Source: a virus. From it: DNA of 21,492 nt. The stretch spans positions 1 to 21,492 of the IMG/VR virus record IMGVR_UViG_3300035698_027903. One strand, written 5' to 3'. The position numbers and the translations under genes are program-made. Shown piece after piece: positions 15,282-21,208 of the stretch. Position 1 is the stretch's first letter; each line of letters opens with the position of its first letter. The notes under the pieces were generated by a model that was given only the letters and a program-made list of their open reading frames with translations, made no database searches and was not told the DNA's origin.

Positions 15282-15391
15282 TTTTATTTTTTACCTCCTT
15301 TCATTGTTTCATTTCCTGTCTTTGCCTTATGGCTTGACTATAAAACAAGGGATAAATCCCCTGCCACCGATTTTGCAAAAGGTTAATATTA
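15282..15391 (-). promoter_or_regulatory. Structured leader of the OB-fold-like gene
   Basis: About 100 nt separate the expected transcription start (near 15384) from the ATG. The RNA could form GGGGATTTATCCC, CTTG/CAAG (9-nt loop) and GCC-ATAA-GGC stems, and it ends in AAAGGAGGT. GACAGGAAAT occurs once in the leader (15311-15320) and twice in the first codons (15270-15279 and 15255-15264). Such a leader is unusual here, where most messages are leaderless, and suggests translational control. No known riboswitch was recognised. Confidence 0.5.
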
Positions 15392-15419
15392 TTACACACT
15401 ATTTCTTTAAATACTTTTC
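15392..15419 (-). promoter_or_regulatory. TATA promoter identical to that of the RHH operon
   Basis: On the minus strand TATTTAAAG (15405-15413) is followed by AAATAGTGTGTAA. All 28 bases are identical to 20577-20604, the promoter of the RHH operon, while the flanks differ. It overlaps the last base of the 71-aa gene and drives the 112-aa gene. Confidence 0.75.
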
Positions 15420-15634
15420 TATCCTCTTGGATTTAACCAACCCATGCCATCATTACAATAACACATTTGGCCTGTTTTGTTTGAAAAATATTGGATTGGA
15501 TCTTGCAAACATGCAGTACCATTACCTTGTAAATAAAATACTAAAAATATGCATGTTGCAATCACAGATGCGATCATCACAACATAAAGGAATGTAAATA
15601 AAGTTTTCTTTTCCATTTTAATATTTAAAGGCAT
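15419..15634 (-). CDS. 71-aa single-TM protein with cysteine-containing tail
   Basis: A short basic start precedes a hydrophobic helix (TFLYVVMIASVIATCIFLVF, about residues 13-32). A tail of about 40 residues follows with CLQDP, YFSNKTGQMCYCNDGMGW and a sequon (NKT). The tail probably lies outside the cell or in the virion exterior and could form a disulphide. I choose the ATG at 15634 because GAGGAGG lies 6 nt upstream; the internal ATG at 15616 lacks such a site. It overlaps the upstream coiled-coil gene by 17 nt. No family is recognised; a bitopic lysis, membrane or virion protein is possible. Confidence 0.55.
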   Translation of the reverse strand: MPLNIKMEKKTLFTFLYVVMIASVIATCIFLVFYLQGNGTACLQDPIQYFSNKTGQMCYCNDGMGWLNPRG

Positions 15635-15836
15635 CTTGCCTCCTCATTTGAGTTTTCCTGATTTCTGCACTTTTGATCCTTTGCCTTTCCATATCTTTCT
15701 CATGCCTCATATTATCACTCTCTCTTTGATATTTCAACTCCTCCATCTTGTACTCGTGCCTTTCAAGATCATGCTTTGATTGGAGATCCATTATCTCCTT
15801 TTTTTGATCAAACTCACTTGTTTGTTTTTTTGCCAT
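15618..15836 (-). CDS. 72-aa highly charged coiled-coil protein
   Basis: Almost the whole protein is one charged helix (QSKHDLERHEYKMEELKYQR and on), rich in Glu, Lys, Arg and Met, with heptad-like spacing. No TM or cysteine is present. The ATG at 15836 has GGAGG five bases upstream; a GTG two codons earlier lies inside the site and is rejected. It overlaps the end of the acidic-protein gene by 23 nt. A small scaffold or adaptor is plausible, but no family is recognised. Confidence 0.55.
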   Translation of the reverse strand: MAKKQTSEFDQKKEIMDLQSKHDLERHEYKMEELKYQRESDNMRHEKDMERQRIKSAEIRKTQMRRQDAFKY

Positions 15837-16266
15837 TAACACCTCCTAAAAGATCTTTAAGATCCAATAAGGCCTGTGTATTTACCTTATGCACATCAAC
15901 AAACTCCTTTAAGGTTATGATTAACTCTCTCCTAAAAATTCCATTATTTTGCAATAATGCAACCTCATGCTCAACAGGAGATGATTTTAACCCCTCTGTT
16001 TCCTGTGGAGTTACCTCATCATTGGCCTCATCATCCACTCCCAAATCCACATCATCAGATCCATCATCCAAATCCTCATCATCTTCATCTTCATCTTCAT
16101 CAGGATCATAAGTTTCCAATTTTAGATTATCAAGATCTTTATTTGTTACTTGATCCAATGGTTTTGATTTTATTTGTGCCTCTTGTTTTGGTACAGGTTT
16201 AACCTCCTCAACTTTAACATCCTTATTTGTTTTTAATTTTTCCATTAATTTATTAAGATCACTCAT
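15814..16266 (-). CDS. 150-aa protein with a long acidic run
   Basis: A Lys/Glu N-terminus precedes a very acidic stretch at about residues 54-83 (DPDEDEDEDDEDLDDGSDD), then a helical C-terminus (IFRRELIITLKEFVDVHKVN). The acidic middle is likely disordered and could mimic DNA or bind basic proteins. AAGGAGGTAA precedes the ATG, which overlaps the upstream stop (ATGA). It lies between a membrane-protein pair and the coiled-coil protein in one transcript. The function is unknown. Confidence 0.55.
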   Translation of the reverse strand: MSDLNKLMEKLKTNKDVKVEEVKPVPKQEAQIKSKPLDQVTNKDLDNLKLETYDPDEDEDEDDEDLDDGSDDVDLGVDDEANDEVTPQETEGLKSSPVEHEVALLQNNGIFRRELIITLKEFVDVHKVNTQALLDLKDLLGGVNGKKTNK

Positions 16267-16592
16267 TTTACATTACCTCCTTTCAATTTCTTTAATTCTC
16301 TGAAAATGTACATTAATTCTTTTGCTTTATCAGGAGTTGTTTTATTACTTAAAATTAAAGATCTCTCCAACTCTAATGGATCAATATTATTCTCAACATC
16401 CTCCAATAACCCTGCAACCTCATCCTCATTATATTTTTTTCTCATTACTTTATATTTAAACCACCATTTGAAATCAGGTTTTGATTTTTTAATGAGTGTG
16501 ATCATCCAATAACCTATACCACCCAAAAAACAAATTATTAAAAAATCAACTCCCAATGCTTTTGAGAATGTTGCAGGATCAGGCAAACTCAT
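16263..16592 (-). CDS. 109-aa protein with one TM and a cytoplasmic helical domain
   Basis: A hydrophobic helix (VDFLIICFLGGIGYWMITLI, about residues 14-33) is followed by basic and aromatic residues (KPDFKWWFKYKVMRKKYNED), then a helical domain ending in ELKKLKGGNVK. The W-W-F-K-Y-K segment next to the membrane is distinctive. GGAGAGG precedes the ATG, and the start overlaps the end of the 236-aa membrane protein (ATGA), so the two are probably partners in one membrane complex. The family is not recognised. Confidence 0.58.
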   Translation of the reverse strand: MSLPDPATFSKALGVDFLIICFLGGIGYWMITLIKKSKPDFKWWFKYKVMRKKYNEDEVAGLLEDVENNIDPLELERSLILSNKTTPDKAKELMYIFRELKKLKGGNVK

Positions 16593-17299
16593 TTTTTCTT
16601 TCCTCTCCTGAATGGTTTAATTAAAAATAAGGCCAATGCAGGTACAACCCCTTGTGTTGATGGGCATTTGAGATCCTCATATCCAATTATTTTATCCAAA
16701 AGTACTGATGTACGATCAACAATATCACTCCATTGCCAAAAGATAACAACCATACAGATACAAACAACCATGTAAAAGATCACCATTGTAATTAAATGGC
16801 CATATTTTTCCCAAAAAGATTTTTTAGTTGCAAACCTTAAATCCAATAAATTTGAGATCGCAATCCTGTTTGATCTCATATCAGTTTGAATATATTTAAC
16901 CCCTGCCTCTTTCATTATCTCATCAACATCAGGGTATGATATGTTGATCCATTCTCCATCCTCTCTCTCAAAATGAGTATATTCATTTGGTGCAGTTTGT
17001 AATGTACCTGCACTTATGTATTTTTTCAACTTTGGAATGTACCAAAGTTTATCTCCTGCCATTCCGATCTTAAAATCTTGTGCCTTATACACCCCAATTG
17101 TGATCACCTTATTTCCAATCTTTTTTTGTAATGGAATTGTATATTTTAATCTCTTTTTTTGTACATAAAACCAAACTCCAAAACCAATCATCCCAACAAC
17201 TATTAAGGCCAAAAAGAAAATTAATAAGGATACTCCGATCCCTCCCAAACTCATTGATCCAACAGGATTTACACTTGCCAAACTCACAGGATCTGCCAT
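16589..17299 (-). CDS. 236-aa two-TM protein with an EDGEWIN motif
   Basis: TM1 lies at about residues 20-47. A cytoplasmic domain of about 110 residues follows (KYTIPLQKKIGNKVITIGVY, then DKLWYIPKLKKYISAG, then HFEREDGEWINISYPDVDEI). TM2 lies at about 168-192 and the end is basic (KPFRRGKKK). The beta-rich cytoplasmic domain with conserved-looking W-Y-I-P and E-D-G-E-W-I-N strings looks like a real family, and I suspect homologues in other archaeal virus-like elements. No catalytic residues are evident. A GGAGGATC site lies before the ATG, inside the upstream zinc-ribbon gene. It could be part of a membrane-associated assembly or DNA-transfer apparatus. Confidence 0.6.
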   Translation of the reverse strand: MADPVSLASVNPVGSMSLGGIGVSLLIFFLALIVVGMIGFGVWFYVQKKRLKYTIPLQKKIGNKVITIGVYKAQDFKIGMAGDKLWYIPKLKKYISAGTLQTAPNEYTHFEREDGEWINISYPDVDEIMKEAGVKYIQTDMRSNRIAISNLLDLRFATKKSFWEKYGHLITMVIFYMVVCICMVVIFWQWSDIVDRTSVLLDKIIGYEDLKCPSTQGVVPALALFLIKPFRRGKKK

Positions 17300-17476
17300 T
17301 TATTCTTGATCCTCCAACTTTTCAACATATCCACAGTTTCTGCAAACTCTTTCATTTGTTTTTAATCTGATATAATTAAACTTTGATCCACATTTTTCAC
17401 ATCTCTCATTTTCTCTTTCAGAAATCTCTTGATCCAATTGTTTCTCATGTTGTTTTTCCATCTCTTTTCTTTCCAT
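17300..17476 (-). CDS. 58-aa C-terminal zinc-ribbon protein
   Basis: An N-terminal charged helix (MERKEMEKQHEKQLDQEISE) leads to a zinc ribbon with CEKCGS and CRNCGY, two CxxCG knuckles about 16 residues apart (Cys26, 29, 45, 48). This TFIIB/TFS-like ribbon type often contacts nucleic acids or the transcription machinery. The gene overlaps neither neighbour: it starts one base after the stop of the upstream zinc protein, and its own stop is one base before the next ATG. No clear Shine-Dalgarno site is present, so translation is probably coupled. Confidence 0.68.
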   Translation of the reverse strand: MERKEMEKQHEKQLDQEISERENERCEKCGSKFNYIRLKTNERVCRNCGYVEKLEDQE

Positions 17477-17477
17477 T

Positions 17478-17765
17478 TTAATTTAAGTTATAATTCACAA
17501 TCCCACCATTATCATCATCTTGGCCAATTGCTTTTTTTAATTTTTCAGTAAGTTGTTTTGCAATAGGCATCATTTTCTCCTGCATAGCATTTGTAATCAC
17601 CTGTGCCTTTTCTCTTGTCTTATCCTCAAAATATTTCCTCCAACAAACCATGTGGAAATAACACTCATCAACAGTACGATTACCCTCGTAAGTACCTAAT
17701 AAACAGAATAAATCTTTTTTACAATCAATCTCTTTCTCACACTTATAACACACTCTTTTAACCAT
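17478..17765 (-). CDS. 95-aa zinc-binding protein, treble-clef/LIM-like
   Basis: The N-terminal half has CYKC (Cys6, Cys9), CKKDLFC and then CYFHMVCW, an arrangement of Cys and His like a LIM or treble-clef finger (C-x-F-H-x-x-C-W). The C-terminal half is helical and ends in an acidic, disordered tail. The ATG at 17765 is leaderless, about 24 nt from a TATA element; upstream GTG extension is unlikely. It leads the operon that continues into the membrane module. It may bind DNA, RNA or protein; no specific function can be assigned. Confidence 0.65.
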   Translation of the reverse strand: MVKRVCYKCEKEIDCKKDLFCLLGTYEGNRTVDECYFHMVCWRKYFEDKTREKAQVITNAMQEKMMPIAKQLTEKLKKAIGQDDDNGGIVNYNLN

Positions 17766-17782
17766 AAATATTACACACACTC

Positions 17783-17794
17783 TTTATTTATAAA
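17783..17794 (-). promoter_or_regulatory. Leaderless TATA promoter for the zinc-protein operon
   Basis: The minus-strand element TTTATAAATAAA lies about 24 nt before the ATG at 17765. GTGTGTGTAA lies between TATA and start (17769-17778), the same element as at 15392 and 20577. Confidence 0.72.
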
Positions 17795-17806
17795 CTTTAC
17801 CATGAT

Positions 17807-18079
17807 CTAAAAAAACCCAACGATTTTCCACATACCCAATGCACATAAAACCACCAAAATTATCTTTTCATACCATTTTTCAAAGTACCATGCCAACTTT
17901 AACTGATCTCCAATATTTTCTCCAATTCCTTTTTTTTGCATTTCTGCAATGCTCTTGATCCCCAAAAGTTGATTTGTTGATTGATTTTCAGGTTTCTTAA
18001 ATTTATTCTCCATCCTTTGAGATCTTTTCCTTTGCTCTCTTTCCAACATCTTTTTTGCTTTTCTTGTACTACTACTCAT
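17807..18079 (-). CDS. 90-aa tail-anchored membrane protein
   Basis: A very basic, helical N-terminal part (RKAKKMLEREQRKRSQRMEN) and an amphipathic middle precede a single C-terminal hydrophobic helix (KIILVVLCALGMWKIVGFF). The topology is tail-anchored with the basic part in the cytoplasm, where it could bind DNA or the nuclease encoded just upstream. The start has GGGAG upstream and overlaps the nuclease gene by 8 nt. No family is recognised. Confidence 0.58.
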   Translation of the reverse strand: MSSSTRKAKKMLEREQRKRSQRMENKFKKPENQSTNQLLGIKSIAEMQKKGIGENIGDQLKLAWYFEKWYEKIILVVLCALGMWKIVGFF

Positions 18080-18593
18080 TTTTTTTCTCCCATTTTTTTA
18101 AGATCTCTTGCTCAATCAATTCTTTAATTGGTTTTAATCTTGTATGATTAATTGCCAAACTTGGATCAAATCCAAAATTTGCAGGAGTAACTTTTTTTAA
18201 ATCATCCCTTGTTGCATATCCTTTGATCTCTCCAACTCCATCAAGGATCTTAATTGCAACATAAAAATCCCTATGATGTTTTAAAAATTGATCACAAGGC
18301 ATCATCAGTTTTATATGAAAAGATTTACTTGCAGTTTTAATATCAATGATCTTGCCACCAAAGAAAAAATCCCCTTTATCTGCCTCACCATTTGCATCTC
18401 TACTCCATTTTACTTTATCTTTTAAGTTACAGGTTTCAAGAAATTCATTAAACACCCACTCACCCAAATATCCAATGTAATTACTTTCAGGATTATAATC
18501 TCTCTGATCTTGGATGCCCAATGATAATATTTTATTTTTATATTCCAATGCATCTTGTTTTGCCTTATCTGTTATTTTAATTACTGTTTGCAT
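18072..18593 (-). CDS. PD-(D/E)XK-type nuclease (173 aa)
   Basis: The motifs lie in the order of this fold: GYLGEWVFNEF with Glu45 on the first helix, then KGDFFFGGKIIDIKTAS with Asp75, Asp84 and Lys86 (D...D-I-K). The latter matches the D-(D/E)-x-K metal site on a beta hairpin, and helices follow. The length suits a stand-alone small nuclease of the resolvase, Cas4-like or virus-recombination kind. The likely role is DNA processing in replication, recombination or packaging, or attack on other DNA. It is soluble, and its start has GAGGAG upstream inside the preceding coiled-coil gene. Confidence 0.7.
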   Translation of the reverse strand: MQTVIKITDKAKQDALEYKNKILSLGIQDQRDYNPESNYIGYLGEWVFNEFLETCNLKDKVKWSRDANGEADKGDFFFGGKIIDIKTASKSFHIKLMMPCDQFLKHHRDFYVAIKILDGVGEIKGYATRDDLKKVTPANFGFDPSLAINHTRLKPIKELIEQEILKKWEKKNE

Positions 18594-18852
18594 TTTTATT
18601 CAACTCCTCTTTTAATTTCTTAAATTTATTATTTTCTAACCTTTGGATTTCTTTTGATAACATTTTGCAATCATCACATCTCTCATCATATTTCTTTTTC
18701 CATTTATCCCTGCCCTCTGTAATATCTCTGATGTTTTGGAGTACCTTATCAACTTGTTGCATTAGATCATCAATATCTCCAATTGAGATCATTGGTTTAT
18801 CCAACATCTTTTTGTACTTTTCCCTTAACATTAACTCTCTTGTTGTTGCCAT
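18577..18852 (-). CDS. 91-aa coiled-coil protein with CxxC
   Basis: I use the ATG at 18852 (MATTRELMLREKYKKM) because CGGAGGA precedes it; the longer frame runs into the peptidase gene. The protein is helical and charged with a CDDC pair and heptad-like leucines (IQRLENNKFKKLKEEL). It begins at the stop of the prepilin peptidase (TAATG) and overlaps the nuclease start by 17 nt. An oligomeric adaptor is possible; the function is unknown. Confidence 0.55.
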   Translation of the reverse strand: MATTRELMLREKYKKMLDKPMISIGDIDDLMQQVDKVLQNIRDITEGRDKWKKKYDERCDDCKMLSKEIQRLENNKFKKLKEELNKNANSN

Positions 18853-19274
18853 TATGCAAATCCTCCGATCAACATCAAGGCAACAAATACTGCCAATAAG
18901 CAAGGGATAAAAGGCCTCTCTGTATCTCCACCAACAAACTTGATCCATGCAAAAGTATAAACCAATTGGAAAATTGCAAAAATCCCAATGAATATTAAAA
19001 AGAAATTCATTGTTGGGATCAACAAACCAATCACTCCCATGATCTTAATATCTGCCATACCAAAATCCATACCTGAAAAATCTGCAATAAGATCCTTTAT
19101 GATCCATGCAAACAATACTGCCAAAACTCCAAACTCTAAATTTTCAATTCTCATTACTGCAACAATAAATAAAAGGCCTGTTAATGCCACAGATGGAATT
19201 GCTTTATATTTAATATCAATAATTGATGCAAGGATAAATGCACCCAAAACAAACCAAATTAACCAATCAATCAT
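18852..19274 (-). CDS. Type IV prepilin peptidase (A24 family, FlaK/PibD/TadV-like), 140 aa
   Basis: This is a hydrophobic protein with about five TM segments and both aspartates of A24 aspartic peptidases. Asp20 lies in ASIIDIKYKAIPS (the D...IP signature) and Asp75 in FGMADIKIMG, matching the G-x-(A/G)-D-x-K signature that archaeal members carry as GxAD. The length of 140 aa fits the minimal archaeal and TadV types without the bacterial N-methylase domain. It cleaves class III signal peptides just before the hydrophobic helix of prepilins, at the inner face of the membrane. No pilus ATPase or platform gene is present, so its likely substrates are the element's own prepilin-like membrane proteins (495-1402 and 5757-6329). 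It is in the RHH-led operon. Confidence 0.8.
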   Translation of the reverse strand: MIDWLIWFVLGAFILASIIDIKYKAIPSVALTGLLFIVAVMRIENLEFGVLAVLFAWIIKDLIADFSGMDFGMADIKIMGVIGLLIPTMNFFLIFIGIFAIFQLVYTFAWIKFVGGDTERPFIPCLLAVFVALMLIGGFA

Positions 19275-19417
19275 GCTATTGTTACCCCAATTATAAAAAA
19301 GATCACCATTAAAGCAAAAAAACTTATCACACTAATAACAATACTTGTAAAAAAATTACATTTAAGAAAACTCCAAAAATCAACCTCTGCATACTCTCCA
19401 TTAATTTTTAATTTCAT
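19271..19417 (-). CDS. 48-aa single-TM protein
   Basis: A short polar start (MKLKINGEYAEVDFWSFLKC) is followed by one hydrophobic helix (about residues 25-47). Both ends overlap neighbours by ATGA, and it lies directly before the prepilin peptidase. It is probably translated by coupling and could be a small membrane partner of the peptidase. It is too short for a family call. Confidence 0.5.
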   Translation of the reverse strand: MKLKINGEYAEVDFWSFLKCNFFTSIVISVISFFALMVIFFIIGVTIA

Positions 19418-19584
19418 TTCAAAACCACATCCCCTTTATTATCATAAATTTCAATTGCAATTGTACCTGCCCATCCAATAATGGCATGGATTAATCCAAA
19501 AGTAAGATTATTAACCATTGCATAATGTACAGGTGATAAAACAACAAAGTAACCTATCAAAAAACCAACTGTTTCACCTTTCAT
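19414..19584 (-). CDS. 56-aa two-TM protein
   Basis: Two hydrophobic stretches (TVGFLIGYFVVLSPVHYAMV and LTFGLIHAIIGWAGTIAIEI) make a hairpin in the membrane, with a short charged end. AAGGAG lies 7 nt before the ATG, which overlaps the preceding stop (ATGA). It is one of three consecutive tiny membrane proteins before the peptidase; holin-like or structural roles are possible but unproven. Confidence 0.52.
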   Translation of the reverse strand: MKGETVGFLIGYFVVLSPVHYAMVNNLTFGLIHAIIGWAGTIAIEIYDNKGDVVLK

Positions 19585-19838
19585 CTCTTTCTCCTTGTTG
19601 ATTTCTTTTCAGATCTCTTATGATTTTCCATAATCTCATGTAAGATCTCATGTATGATCTCCATTCTCATGATCATTCTTTTTTTATTTTTTATTTCAAG
19701 ATACTCCTGCATCAAATAATTAAACATCCAAAAAACTCCAATAAAGCAAAGCAATCCCCACTCAATATAATTATCAACTATGAATGCACCAACCAAAAAC
19801 ATATTTGCAATAATCAAACTCACATATTTATCATTCAT
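19581..19838 (-). CDS. 85-aa two-TM protein with basic C-terminus
   Basis: Hydrophobic helices lie at about residues 5-22 and 26-44. A charged helix with paired Met/Ile/His follows (MRMEIIHEILHEIMENHKRS), then a strongly basic end (KKSTRRKR). It overlaps the second RHH gene by 8 nt upstream and the 56-aa gene by 4 nt downstream. It is probably a membrane-bound adaptor in the same operon as the peptidase. The family is not recognised. Confidence 0.55.
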   Translation of the reverse strand: MNDKYVSLIIANMFLVGAFIVDNYIEWGLLCFIGVFWMFNYLMQEYLEIKNKKRMIMRMEIIHEILHEIMENHKRSEKKSTRRKR

Positions 19839-20211
19839 TTTTTATATCCTCTGTTGATTTATAAATTATAGGATCATATTTTGATGTTAATCCAAAAAGC
19901 ATCCCAACAGATGATTTGATCTCTGCTTGTAATGTCTTGATCCTTTCCATATCTGCCTCCATCTCTTTAAATCTTTCATCCTGTGCAATCTTTTTCAAAA
20001 ACTCATGCATATACTTTGATCTTTCCTCATTCTTTTGTGATTGATACATCCCAACACCTAAATCACAAAGAGTTACTGCAATCCCTCTCCTAAAACATTC
20101 CGTTGGAGATAAATTATATTGTGCAATTAGTTTTTGAAATTCCTCACTAACAGATACAGATGTTATTTTTGTTTGGCCTGATCTCTTTGAGGTACTTTCA
20201 TCACTTGCCAT
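19831..20211 (-). CDS. RHH regulator with a C-terminal coiled coil (126 aa)
   Basis: From the ATG at 20211 (MASDESTSKRSGQTK), the sequence ITSVSVSEEFQKLIAQYN and LSPTECFRRGIAVTLCDLG give the beta strand, helix A, turn and helix B of an RHH fold (about residues 13-52). A coiled-coil part with RFKEMEADMERIKTLQAEIK follows. It should act as a DNA-binding oligomer, repressing or activating the element's promoters. GAGGATAAAA precedes this ATG, and the upstream extension in frame is rejected. It overlaps the first RHH gene by 11 nt; the two may work together. Confidence 0.7.
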   Translation of the reverse strand: MASDESTSKRSGQTKITSVSVSEEFQKLIAQYNLSPTECFRRGIAVTLCDLGVGMYQSQKNEERSKYMHEFLKKIAQDERFKEMEADMERIKTLQAEIKSSVGMLFGLTSKYDPIIYKSTEDIKNE

Positions 20212-20569
20212 TTTTATCCTCCTCAAAATTAAAAACATCATCAATCTCCTTATCAAGATCCTCATCTTTTTCTGTAACTTGTAATTTTATTTGCTCTCTT
20301 AATGCACTTACTTCTTGTAATAAAGAATTTCTATGTTGGATAATTTTATGCATCTTATCTCTTAATTTGCAAAAAGGATAATCAAAACCATCTTTATCTG
20401 CATACAAAAAATTAATTCCAAACTCCAATGCCTCACTCCATGCAATCTTATTCCTCTTTCCTTTTTCCCAAATTTGATCATCAACACTTGTTGTTACATT
20501 GATCCTCTTTGGTTTTCTTATCCAACCTTTTGGTTTATTAATTTGGCCATTTGTTTCCTCTTTTTCCAT
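20201..20569 (-). CDS. RHH regulator, first gene of the peptidase operon (122 aa)
   Basis: After a Lys/Gly-rich start, RINVTTSVDDQIWEKGKRNK and IAWSEALEFGINFLYA form the strand and two helices of an RHH DNA-binding domain (about residues 22-58). A coiled coil (KIIQHRNSLLQEVSALREQI) and an acidic tail follow. The ATG at 20569 is leaderless, about 25 nt from its TATA element. Its promoter carries the TTACACAC motif found in other promoters here, so autoregulation is plausible. The operon continues through the second RHH protein, three small membrane proteins, the prepilin peptidase and the nuclease. Confidence 0.72.
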   Translation of the reverse strand: MEKEETNGQINKPKGWIRKPKRINVTTSVDDQIWEKGKRNKIAWSEALEFGINFLYADKDGFDYPFCKLRDKMHKIIQHRNSLLQEVSALREQIKLQVTEKDEDLDKEIDDVFNFEEDKNGK

Positions 20570-20573
20570 ACTT

Positions 20574-20604
20574 ATCTTACACACTATTTCTTTAAATACT
20601 TTTC
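20574..20604 (-). promoter_or_regulatory. Leaderless TATA promoter of the RHH/peptidase operon
   Basis: TATTTAAAG on the minus strand (20590-20598) lies about 25 nt before the ATG at 20569, with AAATAGTGTGTAAGAT between them. Bases 20577-20604 recur exactly at 15392-15419, and 20574-20589 recur at 12254-12269. Confidence 0.78.
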
Positions 20605-20605
20605 G

Positions 20606-20755
20606 GTTTTATATGTATGTACATGCTTATAATAATAATAATAATAATAAACAATTGTATTACATATATATATATATATATAAGATGTATGTACTACAAA
20701 GTACAAGGTATCCTCTCCAAAAATGTTACATGTATGTATGTATAAGAATTAATTT
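20606..20755. other. Low-complexity AT region with short repeats, origin candidate
   Basis: No gene is visible. The region contains an (AAT)n-type run at about 20628-20651, an (AT)n run at 20664-20682, and three copies of ATGTATGTAC/T (20613-20622, 20685-20694, 20730-20739). Simple AT repeats plus short iterated sequences between two operons fit a DNA-unwinding element and replication origin, but no initiator gene is known here. A terminator for the upstream operon may also lie at its left edge as read on the minus strand. Confidence 0.45.
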
Positions 20756-21208
20756 TTAAGAATTATAAAGGAGATCGTGTAATGGATCTCTTGGTTTTTC
20801 AATATATTTTGTGATTGTCCTTGTTTTTGTTAATCCTTTTTTCTTTTTCTTTGGTTTGGATCTTGATTTTTGGATATTACTTGCAACTTGATGTTTTACA
20901 GGTGATTGTGTTGGAGATCCCCATCCTCCACAATAAATTAATGATCTTGCCTCTGCTGTCATTCCACCTGATGCTTGTTGAGATGGTGATGGATTAAATT
21001 TCCTTTGTGCATCAATCTTTGCCCTGATCCTTGCTTGTTTTTGTGCCTCTGTATGAAATGCCTCTCTCCTTGCAGTTAAAACAGATTGTTGCACCTTTTT
21101 CTCATACTCTCTCCTCTCTGCTCTTGCTTTTGCATTAACTTTCCCAACCTCTTGTTGATTTTTAACAAATTTCTTACCTGATTTCTTTAAATTATCCCAA
21201 ACTCCCAT
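20756..21208 (-). CDS. 150-aa lysine/arginine-rich protein
   Basis: A basic amphipathic start (MGVWDNLKKSGKKFVKNQQE), a long charged helix (ARAERREYEKKVQQSVLTAR), a Gln/Ser/Gly linker with LIYCGGWGSP, and a lysine-rich patch (KSRSKPKKKKKGLTKTRT) precede a short acidic end. No TM is present. It is suited to binding DNA or the inner membrane face, for example as a genome-condensing or internal virion protein, but no family is recognised. AGAGGAG lies 11 nt before the ATG. It is the last gene of the operon that begins at 286 across the junction. Confidence 0.55.
   Translation of the reverse strand: MGVWDNLKKSGKKFVKNQQEVGKVNAKARAERREYEKKVQQSVLTARREAFHTEAQKQARIRAKIDAQRKFNPSPSQQASGGMTAEARSLIYCGGWGSPTQSPVKHQVASNIQKSRSKPKKKKKGLTKTRTITKYIEKPRDPLHDLLYNS

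Noticed and set aside
15300-15375. Possible tRNA in the leader region (CTTG...CAAG arm followed by GGGATAAATCCC on the plus strand)
   Set aside because: The arms cannot be arranged into a cloverleaf: the second stem has almost no loop, no D-arm or T-loop consensus is present, and the acceptor ends do not pair.
18853-18948. Upstream in-frame extension of the coiled-coil protein at 18577-18852
   Set aside because: The extension lies wholly inside the prepilin peptidase gene and has no ribosome-binding site, whereas the ATG at 18852 has CGGAGGA.
20212-20265. Upstream in-frame extension of the second RHH protein
   Set aside because: GAGGATAAAA positions translation at the ATG at 20211, and the extension would overlap the first RHH gene without its own signal.
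20628-20682. Repeats that could suggest a CRISPR array
   Set aside because: They are simple AAT and AT microsatellites with no spacer-repeat periodicity, and no cas gene is nearby.
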